The notes under the pieces: model-generated | The model's database searches: none | What the model was told of the DNA's origin: nothing | Seen by the model: only the letters and a program-made list of their open reading frames with translations | Program-made: the position numbers and the translations under genes | Shown: in pieces, positions 1-8,236 of the stretch | Layout: each line of letters opens with the position of its first letter | Numbering within the stretch: the first letter of the stretch is position 1 | Source: VRUE01 sp963706605 | GTDB taxonomy: Bacteria; Actinomycetota; Thermoleophilia; Solirubrobacterales; 70-9 | NCBI GenBank assembly: GCA_963706605.1 | Contig: OY970165.1 | Span: forward strand, 806,001-870,000 | Direction of reading: 5' to 3' | DNA: 64,000 nt

Positions 1-332
1 GCGGCAAGCAACTTCGAGGCCCACGGGTCATAGCCGATCCCGTTGACGATCGCCATCTGAGCCCCAGCCATCGTGCGCGCGTCTTCTGAGGTCGGTTCGT
101 AGTCGTGGGGGTCGGCGGCGGGGTTGGTGATGATGTTGGTCACCTCGACTTGATCGCCACCGAGCTGTTCGGCGATGCTGCCCCAGAAGTCCTCGGCGGC
201 AACGACGTTGAGCTTGCCGGAGGAGCTGGTGGCACTTGAGCTCGACCCCCCGCATCCGGCGAGCAGCGTCGCCGCCAGCGCGGCGACGACGAGGAGGAGG
301 GCGGCGGAAGCGCGGGCGCTTGATCGGGACAT
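1..332 (-). CDS. Metal (Zn/Mn-type) ABC transporter substrate-binding lipoprotein, partial
   Basis: Reads leftward from an ATG at 332 and runs off the window, so only about 110 N-terminal residues are seen. The start is a lipoprotein signal peptide: Arg-rich n-region, Ala/Leu-rich core and lipobox LLAGC, then a Ser-rich linker. The mature part begins KLNVVAAEDFWGSIAEQLGG and contains DPHDYEPT, whose His is the first metal ligand in the ZnuA/TroA cluster A-I family. It would capture Zn2+ or Mn2+ outside the membrane for an ABC importer; the permease and ATPase are not in the window. A DtxR-type box lies in its promoter region, which favours Mn or Fe control, but the metal cannot be decided from this fragment. 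Confidence 0.88.
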   Translation of the reverse strand, partial: MSRSSARASAALLLVVAALAATLLAGCGGSSSSATSSSGKLNVVAAEDFWGSIAEQLGGDQVEVTNIITNPAADPHDYEPTSEDARTMAGAQMAIVNGIGYDPWASKLLA

Positions 333-389
333 CGGGTCTCCTTGAAACGGGGTGGCTGTAGTCCTGGCGGCGACCTCTGTGTGCCGGAC

Positions 390-403
390 GCTGGGCACCC
401 TAA
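390..403 (-). promoter_or_regulatory. DtxR-type metal box upstream of the metal-binding lipoprotein
   Basis: The minus strand reads TTAGGGTGCCCAGC, 58-71 bases upstream of the lipoprotein ATG. It matches 11 of 14 positions of the palindrome upstream of efeO (TTAGGGTGCCCTAA) and follows an AT-rich TTATGT that could be a -10 element. The shared half-site TTAGGGTGCCC suggests that one DtxR/IdeR/MntR-type repressor controls this importer and the efe locus. The regulator gene is not in the window. Confidence 0.5.
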
Positions 404-504
404 CATAAGAGTGAGACTCGTTCTCTTTAACTGATCCCCGTGATCCGAGGTGCCGAAGCGTCGCCACGGTTCAAGGCTTTTCCGGACCGGGCCGATGTAG
501 AGGC

Positions 505-2430
505 GTGCCAGGCAGCGAGCAGACTCCAATCGGCCGGTTTTTCGACCGCCATCCGCTGCCGTTGCGGGCATTCGCCGTGCTGGCGTTGCTCTGGGGCCTC
601 GGCTACCTGACCTGGCGGATCGGCTGGAGCGGTGAAGGCGCCAGTCCCCTCCCCTTCGCGATGCTGCTGGTCACCGAGGTCTACGGGCTGTGGGCACTCG
701 GGACGCTGGCCTGGTACTCGTGGTCGCGACCGACCGCGGTGCGCCCGCCCACCACGCCGGGACGCAAGGTCGACGTCTACGTCTGCACCTACGACGAGCC
801 GGTCGAGGTGGTGGCGGCGACCCTGGCCGGCTGCCGCGCCCTCGCCTACCCACACACGACCTACCTGCTCGATGACGGGCGACGGCCAGAGATGAGGGAG
901 CTGGCGCGGGTCGCCGGTTCCCGCTACCTGACCCGGCCCGATAACTCCCACGCCAAGGCGGGCAACATCAACGCCGCCCTCCCCCGTACCGACGGCGAGT
1001 TGGTGCTGATGCTCGATGCCGACCACGTGCCGATGCCCGATGCGCTCGACGCGATAGTCGGTTACTTCGACGACGAGCGGGTCGCGCTGGTGCAGAGCCC
1101 GCACGACTTCTTCAACCACGACTCGGTCCAGCACTACGTCGTCGGCCGTCACGAGCAGTCGCTCTTCTATCGCGTCGTCTGCCCCGGCAAGGACCGCCAC
1201 GGCGCCGCCTACTGGTGCGGCTCGTCGGCGTTGCTGCGGCGCGAGGCGCTGATCGAGATCGGCGGCGTCGCAACCGAGACGATCGCCGAGGACTTTCACA
1301 CGACGATCCGCCTGCAGCGACACGGCTGGACCAGCCGCTACCACGACGAGGTGCTGGTCCAGGGTCTCGCCCCGCACGACCTCGACGGCTACCTCCTGCA
1401 GCGTGACCGCTGGGCGCGCGGCAACCTCGCCGTCTTCACCCTGCCGGAGTCACCGCTGCGCGCCCGCGAGCTGCGGCCCCTGCAACGCCTCTCCTACTTC
1501 GTCAGCCTCGCTGCCTACCTGGCGCCACCGATGCGGCTGCTGCTGCTGGCGACGCTGGGGCTGGTGATGTGGACCGGCGAGCTGCCGATGAAGATCAGCG
1601 TGCTCGCCCTGGCGGCTCTCTGGCTGCCCTCGGTCTCGCTCAATCTGCTGGCCGGCTCGGCGCTGACCCGCGGCTACATGCGGATAGGCGAGACCGCCCA
1701 CTACGAGCTGATGACGATGGAGATCTACACGCGGGCGCTGCGCTGCATCGTCCGCCCCGGCCACACCGCCTTCAAGGTGACGCCGAAGCAGGGCGCCGAC
1801 GGCGGCGGGATCGCCGCGGTCCGCAAGCTGCACCTGGTGATGCTCGCCGCCATGGTCCTGGCCGGCGGGACCGCGCTGCGCCTACTCGACCTGGTTGGCG
1901 TCGGTCCGCTGCCGGACATGCCGGGGATCGCCGCGGTCATCGTCCCACTGCTGGGCCTGATCGAGCTGCGCCGTGTCCTGCGCACCCTTCTCGCCGTCGG
2001 CCGCCGCCAGCAGCGTCGCCAGATCTACCGCTTCGAGGGAGCCGCGCCGGCACACTGCTTCACGGGCGGCGGCCACATCGGCGGCCGCCTGGTCGACGCC
2101 AGCGCCGCCGGCATCGGGCTGGTGCTCGATGCGCCGGTGACCGAGGGTGAACGCCCCGCCGTCCTGCTCGAGCTGGAGGATGCCGCGGGCGAGGCGCACG
2201 AGGTCGCAGCCCAGGTCGAGATCCGCTCCTGCCGCGAAGCCGAAGGGAACTACCTGGTCGGGGCGACCATCGAGGAGATCGACTCCGCCTCGCGGATGCG
2301 CTTGATGGAGTGGTGTTATGTGGTCTGCAGCCACGAGCGGCTGCGCGGCCACCGGCCGGCTGCCTCAGCGGAGCCCGAGCCGATCGTGATGCCGCTCGGC
2401 AGATCGACCACCAGAGCCCTGGCTGCCTGA
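505..2430 (+). CDS. Cellulose-synthase-like family 2 glycosyltransferase with PilZ domain
   Basis: A 641-aa membrane glycosyltransferase from a GTG start. Two N-terminal membrane helices (about 20-75) precede a GT-A catalytic domain with CTYDEP (D97), LLDDG, the DAD metal motif at 171-173, AEDF in place of the usual TED, and the processive QRDRW motif near residue 300. Several more membrane helices follow. The C-terminal 110 residues look like a PilZ domain (GGGHIGGRLVDASAAGIGL), the c-di-GMP switch found in BcsA, although the N-terminal RxxxR part is not clear. The expected role is synthesis and export of a beta-linked polysaccharide from a UDP-sugar. No bcsB/bcsZ neighbours are present, so the polymer is unknown. 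It is divergent from the metal importer gene. Confidence 0.88.
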   Translation: MPGSEQTPIGRFFDRHPLPLRAFAVLALLWGLGYLTWRIGWSGEGASPLPFAMLLVTEVYGLWALGTLAWYSWSRPTAVRPPTTPGRKVDVYVCTYDEPVEVVAATLAGCRALAYPHTTYLLDDGRRPEMRELARVAGSRYLTRPDNSHAKAGNINAALPRTDGELVLMLDADHVPMPDALDAIVGYFDDERVALVQSPHDFFNHDSVQHYVVGRHEQSLFYRVVCPGKDRHGAAYWCGSSALLRREALIEIGGVATETIAEDFHTTIRLQRHGWTSRYHDEVLVQGLAPHDLDGYLLQRDRWARGNLAVFTLPESPLRARELRPLQRLSYFVSLAAYLAPPMRLLLLATLGLVMWTGELPMKISVLALAALWLPSVSLNLLAGSALTRGYMRIGETAHYELMTMEIYTRALRCIVRPGHTAFKVTPKQGADGGGIAAVRKLHLVMLAAMVLAGGTALRLLDLVGVGPLPDMPGIAAVIVPLLGLIELRRVLRTLLAVGRRQQRRQIYRFEGAAPAHCFTGGGHIGGRLVDASAAGIGLVLDAPVTEGERPAVLLELEDAAGEAHEVAAQVEIRSCREAEGNYLVGATIEEIDSASRMRLMEWCYVVCSHERLRGHRPAASAEPEPIVMPLGRSTTRALAA

Positions 2431-2523
2431 GCAACTCCTCGCTACGGGAGCGGTCGATCCGCAGCGCTTGATCAATCCGATCTCGTGCAGGTAGGTTCTG
2501 CGCACCCAAACAGGAGGCGCATG

Positions 2524-2898
2524 ATGGCGGATGAGACGAAGGACCCGGCCGGGACCGACAAGACCAAGGACTCGGCAGAAAAGATCAAGGAAATAGGGGG
2601 CCTGGTCGCGGTCGTCGCCGGTGTCATAGCGGTGGCGGCTATCGCCTGCGGGGCGTTGATCGCCGGTGGCGAGACCGCGGCGACGGTCGCGGGCTCGACG
2701 GCTGCCGTGATCGGCTCCATGGTCGGCGCTTACTTCGGCGTCAAGGTCGGCACCGACCAGACCAAGAACGCCATCAAAGGCCAGCAGGAAGAGGGGGCAA
2801 AGGCGCAGGTCTACGCTGCCCACCTGCCAGAGGGCAAGGCCGAGACCGTCGTCAACCAGGTGATGGAGGTCGCCAAAGCATTTGGCGGCAACAAATAG
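2524..2898 (+). CDS. Small Gly/Ala-rich membrane protein, unknown function
   Basis: About 124 aa. A perfect AGGAGG at 2512-2517 lies six bases before ATG 2524 (three before ATG 2521), which fixes the start here rather than at the longer GTG. A charged N-terminus rich in Lys/Asp is followed by one long or two short hydrophobic stretches (GGLVAVVAGVIAVAAIACG and AATVAGSTAAVIGSMVGAYFG), then a hydrophilic tail. Gly-rich helices of this kind occur in holin-like and small envelope proteins, but I recognise no family. It is followed at 80 bp by another unknown membrane gene. Confidence 0.6.
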   Translation: MADETKDPAGTDKTKDSAEKIKEIGGLVAVVAGVIAVAAIACGALIAGGETAATVAGSTAAVIGSMVGAYFGVKVGTDQTKNAIKGQQEEGAKAQVYAAHLPEGKAETVVNQVMEVAKAFGGNK

Positions 2899-2977
2899 AC
2901 ACCTGGGCGCGAATTAAATCGCGCACATTGCGGTAGCCATCGAATAGGAACCTCTGAGCACTCTATTGTCGATCTGA

Positions 2978-3757
2978 ATGGCGGCCACGAACAGAGACGA
3001 CGACGAACTAACAATGAATACGCCACCTCCCGACGCTGTCCCCTCCGCAGACGAGGTCGCTGGGGAGAAGCCCAGTTCGCCACCGACCAAGTTACTGACC
3101 AAGGACGACATAAGAACCGGGATGAACGTCGCACAGACCGTCTATGCCGTTGTGATGACGTTGGGATTGAAAGTCGCAGTCGAAGCTCTCTACCCAGCGA
3201 TCTTTGCGCGCGGCACATCAGGCGTTGGAACTCTGTCACCTGTTCTCATCGGCATCGCCTTTATTACGATCCTGATGCTGGCGATGCGCTTCTTTTGGGT
3301 GACGCGCAATCTCTATGCGTACGCCCTCCATCATATAAGGGCAAAGAAAGCAGCGAAGAAAATTTTTCGCCCGCTGATGCTGTACCACTTTCCGGTTGCC
3401 CTACTTCATTCAATTCTTTTTTTCGGCATATGTGAGGCTTTTGCGGAAATGACAGAAAGCACTCAGCCGATGCACGCCCCTGTAATCCACTTCATTGGCA
3501 TTTGCATCACCCTGTTGCTGCTCAACGCCATATGGCTGAGCTTCATAACGCCAAGAGACGATAGCGGTCCAGGCAGGAGGGTCTGGGCGAGAAACAACGG
3601 TCTCTTTGCGGTGATGGTTGGTCTGGTTCTGGTCGCTTTCTTCGTGCTTGACTTTTCAAGTGTCGCGCTGCTGCTGGCAGCTTGTGGTCTTTTCGTCGCG
3701 AACAGCATCATTGACCTTCATCAAGCCGCCTCGTCCTACATTTTGTTTGAGACTTGA
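2978..3757 (+). CDS. Unknown multi-pass membrane protein in a lower-GC patch
   Basis: A 259-aa protein with a hydrophilic N-terminal 50 residues (Pro/Ser/Asp-rich) and about six hydrophobic segments, e.g. MNVAQTVYAVVMTLGL, VLIGIAFITILMLAMRFFWV, LLHSILFFGICEAF and GLFAVMVGLVLVAFFVLDFS. The codon usage includes tta, aat and ttt codons that are rare elsewhere in the window, so the gene is probably a recent acquisition. An ATG at 3014 is an alternative start. I recognise no family. It converges on the lipoprotein-like gene at 3885-4676. Confidence 0.6.
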   Translation: MAATNRDDDELTMNTPPPDAVPSADEVAGEKPSSPPTKLLTKDDIRTGMNVAQTVYAVVMTLGLKVAVEALYPAIFARGTSGVGTLSPVLIGIAFITILMLAMRFFWVTRNLYAYALHHIRAKKAAKKIFRPLMLYHFPVALLHSILFFGICEAFAEMTESTQPMHAPVIHFIGICITLLLLNAIWLSFITPRDDSGPGRRVWARNNGLFAVMVGLVLVAFFVLDFSSVALLLAACGLFVANSIIDLHQAASSYILFET

Positions 3758-3884
3758 TGTGGGCGTGAGCAGGCTGAAAGGGCGCCGACGTGCATATCGT
3801 CGAGCGGGCGCTGCGGCGTTCCCATAGCGGGACGAGTGGCAGCATCGGATGACCCCGCCCGCGAGTTCTCGTCGGGTGACCGGA

Positions 3885-4676
3885 CTAGTTGGAATCACCC
3901 GGGCCCGCTTCGGGACCGGCCAGGTCCGTAGCGTCGAAGACGGTGTCGGGATCCGGCAGCTCAATGTCGGGCGAGATGCCGAAGTCGTAGAAGTCCATGG
4001 TCATCTCCAGAGAGGTCGGGTCGCTCGGGCTCCCCTCGAACCTCATTCGCCTCACGAGCCCCTTGCCATCGATCCACGTTTCGAACTCGAGGCCCGTGTC
4101 AAACGTGCCTCGATATCCGGTCGTCTTCACGCCACGGATCGTTTCTTTGTCAAGCGTTTCAAACTCGTCGCTCGCGCTTTTCAACAGGTCGAGTTCCGAG
4201 ATTGGATCGGAGTTGGCGGGGAGGGCAGCGTCCGACTGGGCGTATTGGCTGAAATCGAGCCCCATCCATTCGTCGTTCCCAGGGAGTTCTGACTGAAATG
4301 CCTCCGACTTGAAATACACATGAGTCCCGCTCGCGACGCTTTGCATCTCGAAATCACCGGTTGGGCCGTGAGCGGTAATCGTCATCTCACTGCGGTTGGT
4401 CTGGCCGTTGAACGCGCCCCAGCCCCTCATCTCGATCGGACCAGACCCGGACTGTTTATGGCCGGTTGCATGGAGAAGGGTCCTTGCGCCCGGAGATTTC
4501 TGCGTTCGCACCGCCGCCTGCGCGATCGGGTTGAGCGAGGCCTCGTTTCCCCCTTGCGTCGAAGCAAAGGCGACTAAGGCGATGACCAATACCGCGAGAA
4601 CGCCAGCAAGCAGGAACCGACGACGCCGGAGATCATTCCCTCCGGCCCCGTCGTCGAGTGGCGCAGTTGGTCCCAT
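3885..4676 (-). CDS. Membrane-anchored LppX/LprG-like secreted protein
   Basis: About 263 aa from ATG 4676. An upstream ATG at 4739 would run up to the tRNA-Ser gene, so I prefer the shorter form. A basic stretch (DLRRRRFLLAG) and one hydrophobic helix (VLAVLVIALVAFA) anchor it, and the rest is extracellular. The fold-like pattern (MEMQS...YFKS...WMGLDFS...GYRGTF...ETWIDGKGLVRRM...MTMDFYDFG) matches the LppX/LprAFG-type lipid-carrier proteins of actinobacteria, but there is no lipobox Cys, so it would be a signal-anchor version. Codon usage is less GC-biased than that of its right-hand neighbours. Function inferred only from this resemblance. Confidence 0.6.
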   Translation of the reverse strand: MGPTAPLDDGAGGNDLRRRRFLLAGVLAVLVIALVAFASTQGGNEASLNPIAQAAVRTQKSPGARTLLHATGHKQSGSGPIEMRGWGAFNGQTNRSEMTITAHGPTGDFEMQSVASGTHVYFKSEAFQSELPGNDEWMGLDFSQYAQSDAALPANSDPISELDLLKSASDEFETLDKETIRGVKTTGYRGTFDTGLEFETWIDGKGLVRRMRFEGSPSDPTSLEMTMDFYDFGISPDIELPDPDTVFDATDLAGPEAGPGDSN

Positions 4677-4739
4677 CCTCAGGTCCCCGTGCGGCACTGT
4701 ATCGGTATCAGCACTTCTACTAATCCCGAAGGCAAACAA

Positions 4740-4829
4740 CGGAGAGGGTGGGATTCGAACCCACGAGACGGGTTAACCCCGTCCACGCGATTTCCAGTCG
4801 CGCTCCTTAAGCCACTCGGACACCTCTCC
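4740..4829 (-). tRNA. tRNA-Ser(GGA)
   Basis: On the minus strand a 7-bp acceptor stem GGAGAGG/CCTCTCC closes a class II tRNA. The anticodon loop CTGGAAA gives anticodon GGA (reads UCC/UCU), a long variable arm follows, and the T-loop is GGGTTCGAATCCC. The discriminator is G and CCA is not encoded. The low-GC genes at 2.9-4.7 kb lie directly beyond its 3' end, but I found no duplicated tRNA fragment that would mark an insertion. Confidence 0.95.
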
Positions 4830-4855
4830 GGGATGTCCAAGGGTATTGACTCCGC

Positions 4856-5323
4856 TCAGCGGCGGGCGGCGAAGAAGCCTCGCAACAACGCCGCGCACTC
4901 TTCCTCCATCACTCCACCCCTCACCCGCGGGCGATGGTTGAGGGTGGGCTCGCGGAGGACGTCGATGACGCTGCCGGCAGCGCCGGCCTTCGGGTCGGAG
5001 GCGCCGAAGACGACCTCCGGAATGCGGGCGAGGACGATCGCCCCGGCGCACATCGCGCAGGGCTCGAGCGTCACGTAGAGGGTGGTGCCCGGCAGGCGCC
5101 AACCGCCCAGTGCTCCGGCGGCGGCTCGGATCGCGAGGATCTCGGCGTGCGCGGTGGGGTCGCCGCGCAGCTCCCGCTCGTTGCCGGCGGCGGCGAGCGG
5201 CTCGCCGTCACGGGAGACGACGGCGCCGATCGGCACGTCGCCGTGGGCCTCGGCCTCCAGAGCGCGCTCGACCGCGAGACCCATCAAACGTCCGTCGTCG
5301 CTGCTTGGGGCATCGTCCGTCAT
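4856..5323 (-). CDS. tadA: tRNA(adenine34) deaminase
   Basis: A 155-aa CDA-fold zinc deaminase that converts A34 to inosine in tRNA-Arg(ACG), which fits the presence of a tRNA-Arg(ACG) gene at 62.7 kb. Zinc and catalytic residues are in TAHAEI (His ligand and proton-shuttling Glu) and PCAMCAGA (two Cys ligands). The substrate-binding segment GDVPIGAVV is present. ATG 5323 begins MTDDAPSS; an ATG nine codons upstream (5350) is possible. It stands alone between tRNA-Ser and a divergent subtilase gene. Confidence 0.93.
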   Translation of the reverse strand: MTDDAPSSDDGRLMGLAVERALEAEAHGDVPIGAVVSRDGEPLAAAGNERELRGDPTAHAEILAIRAAAGALGGWRLPGTTLYVTLEPCAMCAGAIVLARIPEVVFGASDPKAGAAGSVIDVLREPTLNHRPRVRGGVMEEECAALLRGFFAARR

Positions 5324-5421
5324 CGATTCGAGAGTATGTGGCACCGACACCTTCCTCGGTGAGCAGGTGTTTTATTGGCAGGCTCGCCAGGCACAGGGAC
5401 CCCGCGGGCAAAGAAACCGAA

Positions 5422-6774
5422 ATGATTCGACGCCTTCCAATATCTGCCGTCGTCGTGCTGCTTGCAGGCGTCGGCATCGCCGGCCCGGCAAGCGCCTCGA
5501 CCGGCATCTCCCGGGCACGCGAATTCGCGCCGCACCGGATCGTCCTCAAGTTCACGGGCCAGCGGCGCGGGAGCGTCGTCGACCTGCCGCCCGGAGTTGG
5601 CGTGCGACGAGCCACGGCTTCCCTGCGACGAAACCCACGGGTCGCCTACGCGACCCCGGACTACATCGCCACCGCGTCGGCGAAGGCGTCGCTCCTGCCT
5701 GACTCCGCCATCCCAAACGATCCGGGCACGATCACCAGCCCTCCCGGTCCGCCCGGCGGCTGGGTCTCACTGCAGTGGAACTTCCTGCCCTGGGAAGGAG
5801 TGGGGACGGCGCTGCTTCCGGTCTCTCCGGGCGGGATCGACGCGCCGCGCGCCTGGCAGAACCTGATCACGGCAAAGCGGCGCGGGGCGGCGGGCGTCAC
5901 CGTCGCCGTCCTCGACACCGGGATCGCCTACCGCAACGAGGGGACCGGGTTTCGGATCAGCCCCGATTTTGCCTCGGGCCAGTTCGTGCCGGGCTACGAC
6001 TTCGTCGACAACGACCGCCTGCCACTCGACGAGAACGGGCACGGAACCCACGTCGCCGGCACGATCGCCGAGAAGACCAACAACGGGATCGGCTTGGTCG
6101 GACTCGCCTACCGCGCCAAGCTGATGCCGGTCCGTGTCCTCGACCGGCACGGCAGCGGGCGGGCGGACGAGATCGCCAAGGGGATCCACTTCGCGGTTGC
6201 CCACGGCGCCGACGTGATCAACATGAGCTTCAACTTCGGCTGCAACAAGGCCGTGCCGGGCATCGACGAAGAACTGCGCCGCGCGTACCACAAAGGGGTG
6301 GTGACGGTGGCCTCGATCGGCAACCTGGGCTCGGAGTCCTGCATCTCGGCGCCGGCGACCGGGCCGCGCACGATAGGCGTCGGCGGCACCACCGAGGGAG
6401 GCTGTCTCGGCGCCTACTCGCTGCTGCCGGGCAAGGGCGTCGATCTCGTCGCGCCCGGCGGCGGCGTCCCCGTCCTCAGCTGCCCGTCGGTGTCGAACCG
6501 CCCGATCTACCAGGTGACCTTTCAGGGCGGCAACACCCGCCGCTTCGGCGAGCCGGCCAGCTACGCCGGGACCTCGATGGCCGCCGCGCACGTCTCCGGA
6601 GTCGCGGCGATGGTGCTGGCCAGCGGTGTGCTGAACCCGGATGCCTCGCCGCAAGGGAGGGTGAACGAGCTGACGCGACGGCTGCGCAAGACCGCCCGCA
6701 GCCTCGACCTGCCGGCAAGCCAGCAGGGCGCCGGCTTGATCGACGCCGGACGAGCCACGGAACCGTCGCCTTGA
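5422..6774 (+). CDS. Secreted S8 family serine peptidase (subtilase)
   Basis: A 450-aa secreted protease from ATG 5422; the reading frame is open further upstream but the signal peptide (MIRRLPISAVVVLLAGVGIA..ASA) sets the start. A short propeptide of inhibitor_I9/fervidolysin type (HRIVLKFTG...VAYATPDY) precedes the catalytic domain. The triad is Asp165 (VAVLDTGIAY), His207 (GHGTHVAGT) and Ser385 (GTSMAAAH), with the oxyanion Asn region in VINMSFNFG. No cell-wall anchor or extra C-terminal domain is seen. It ends five bases from the convergent stress-protein gene. Confidence 0.92.
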   Translation: MIRRLPISAVVVLLAGVGIAGPASASTGISRAREFAPHRIVLKFTGQRRGSVVDLPPGVGVRRATASLRRNPRVAYATPDYIATASAKASLLPDSAIPNDPGTITSPPGPPGGWVSLQWNFLPWEGVGTALLPVSPGGIDAPRAWQNLITAKRRGAAGVTVAVLDTGIAYRNEGTGFRISPDFASGQFVPGYDFVDNDRLPLDENGHGTHVAGTIAEKTNNGIGLVGLAYRAKLMPVRVLDRHGSGRADEIAKGIHFAVAHGADVINMSFNFGCNKAVPGIDEELRRAYHKGVVTVASIGNLGSESCISAPATGPRTIGVGGTTEGGCLGAYSLLPGKGVDLVAPGGGVPVLSCPSVSNRPIYQVTFQGGNTRRFGEPASYAGTSMAAAHVSGVAAMVLASGVLNPDASPQGRVNELTRRLRKTARSLDLPASQQGAGLIDAGRATEPSP

Positions 6775-6778
6775 GGCC

Positions 6779-7222
6779 TCAGGTGGTGCGGACGATGATC
6801 ACGCTGCAAGGAGCGTGATGCGAGACGTTGTTGGGGACGCTGCCGAGCAGGAAGCGGCGGGCGCCGGTCATGCCCTTGTTGCCGACGACGATCAGATCGG
6901 CCCCCGTCTCCTCGGCGACGTTGAGAATCGCCTCGGCCGGGTCGGCCTCGACCGGGTGGGTCTGCACCTCGATCCCCTCCTTCTTGGCGGCGGCCGCGGC
7001 GGCATCCAGGACCAGGTTGACGTCCTCGCGCGGCCCGATCTCATGCTGGACGTCCGCCGGAGCGTCCTGCTGCTCGCCCTCGATGCGACGCTTCGACACC
7101 GGCTCGTAAGCGCTGACGATGCTGAGCTGGGCGCCCGCCAGCTTGGCCAAGTCGACGGCCTGGCGCACGGCCTCTGCGGCGGTCTCCGATCCGTCGGTTC
7201 CAACCACGATGCGAGTGAACAC
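6779..7222 (-). CDS. Universal stress protein (UspA family)
   Basis: About 147 aa. The GTG at 7222 is chosen because AGGAGG lies four bases upstream and the domain starts right there (FTRIVVGTDGSETA). The ATP-binding signature GNKGMTGARRFLLGSVPNNVSHHAPCSVIIV is the standard G-2x-G-9x-G(S/T) pattern, so it is an ATP-binding type Usp. A Gln/Glu-rich insertion of about 25 residues lies in the middle. Cytoplasmic stress role by family; no operon partner. Confidence 0.92.
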   Translation of the reverse strand: MFTRIVVGTDGSETAAEAVRQAVDLAKLAGAQLSIVSAYEPVSKRRIEGEQQDAPADVQHEIGPREDVNLVLDAAAAAAKKEGIEVQTHPVEADPAEAILNVAEETGADLIVVGNKGMTGARRFLLGSVPNNVSHHAPCSVIIVRTT

Positions 7223-7285
7223 GCCGCCTCCTCTGGTTCGCTGGTCCGGCCGCGCCGATACTAACGCGCACCCCACCGGCAATCC

Positions 7286-7444
7286 TTAGCGACGCGTTAC
7301 ACCGCGGTGCTGCGCCGGCAGACCCCGGAACCCGTCACCAAGGATCTCGGTTGGCGTCGTCGCAAGACGGACGATCGCGATCGCCATCGCCGCGAGGAGG
7401 CAGGCGAGGAGAACCGCCATCATGGCTTTCCACAGCATCGGCAT
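7286..7444 (-). CDS. Possible 52-aa single-helix membrane protein
   Basis: A short open frame in the 257-bp gap between the stress protein and MBL genes. From ATG 7444 (alternatives 7438, 7423, 7420) it reads a short basic start, one hydrophobic helix (AVLLACLLAAMAIAIV) and a polar tail ending TRR. It has the make-up of a real single-span protein, but there is no strong ribosome site and no comparison to support it. Treat as tentative. Confidence 0.3.
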   Translation of the reverse strand: MPMLWKAMMAVLLACLLAAMAIAIVRLATTPTEILGDGFRGLPAQHRGVTRR

Positions 7445-7479
7445 CGGCCTCGGCAGCCTAGCCGGGGTACGCTGGTGCG

Positions 7480-8190
7480 ATGGAGAGGATCGCCGAGGGC
7501 GTATGGCTGCTGCGGGGGGACCTGCGCAAGGGGATGAACATCTACTTCCTCGAGGACGAAGGCGGATTGGTCCAGTTCGACGCCGGCAGTAAGGCCATGA
7601 CGAAGGCGGCGAAGGCGGCGGCGGGTCGCCTCGGCGGGGTGAAGCGAATCGTGCTCAGCCACGCCCACGCCGACCACCGCGGCACGGCGCCTTTCATGGG
7701 CGTTCCCGTCCACTGCCATCCGGACGAAGTCGCCGACGCCGAAAGCGACGCCGCGATCGCCCCCTACATGGACCTCTCACAGCTGCCGGTGGCGCCGGTG
7801 CGCTGGATCTACCCGACGCTGCTGCGGCGCTGGGACGGCGGCGCGGTGAAGATCGACGGCACCGTCGCCGAGGGCGACGAGGTGGCCGGCTTCCGCGTCA
7901 TCCACTTTCCCGGCCACGCCCCGGGGCTGATCGGGCTATGGCGTGAGAGCGACCGGGTGGCCCTGGTCAGCGACGTCGTCTATTTCGTCGACTCGACGCG
8001 GTTGAAACCGCTGCCGCCGGGCGAGGCCAGCGTCCCCCATCCCGCCTGGGCCTGGGACCACGCCAAGGCGAAGGAGTCGGTGCGCAAGCTGGCGGCGCTG
8101 GAACCGGCCGTGGTCGCCGCCGGGCACGCCGAGCCGCTGCGCGGAGAGAACCTGCGCGAGACGCTCGAACGGGCGGCCGAGAAGTTCTGA
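7480..8190 (+). CDS. Metallo-beta-lactamase-fold hydrolase
   Basis: A 236-aa cytoplasmic MBL-fold protein. The metal motif is HAHADHRG (residues about 65-72), with further ligands in FPGHAPG and VSDVVYF and a C-terminal AAGHAEPL. It has the short glyoxalase II-like architecture with no fused domain. The substrate is unknown. It is followed 46 bp later by a large membrane protein on the same strand. Confidence 0.88.
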   Translation: MERIAEGVWLLRGDLRKGMNIYFLEDEGGLVQFDAGSKAMTKAAKAAAGRLGGVKRIVLSHAHADHRGTAPFMGVPVHCHPDEVADAESDAAIAPYMDLSQLPVAPVRWIYPTLLRRWDGGAVKIDGTVAEGDEVAGFRVIHFPGHAPGLIGLWRESDRVALVSDVVYFVDSTRLKPLPPGEASVPHPAWAWDHAKAKESVRKLAALEPAVVAAGHAEPLRGENLRETLERAAEKF

Positions 8191-8236
8191 GGCTCGCTGC
8201 GCAACTTGCGGCCGCTGACATAGGTTCCGCTCTCTG

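Noticed and set aside
427..1377. Long open frame antisense to the glycosyltransferase
   Set aside because: It is the GC-rich shadow of a clear glycosyltransferase frame and has no domain or ribosome site. The same holds for many long antisense frames over other genes.
3758..3884. Palindromic element in the gap between the convergent genes at 3.8 kb
   Set aside because: Short arms such as CGACG/CGTCG occur, but there is no similarity to the type A-C elements and no long stem.
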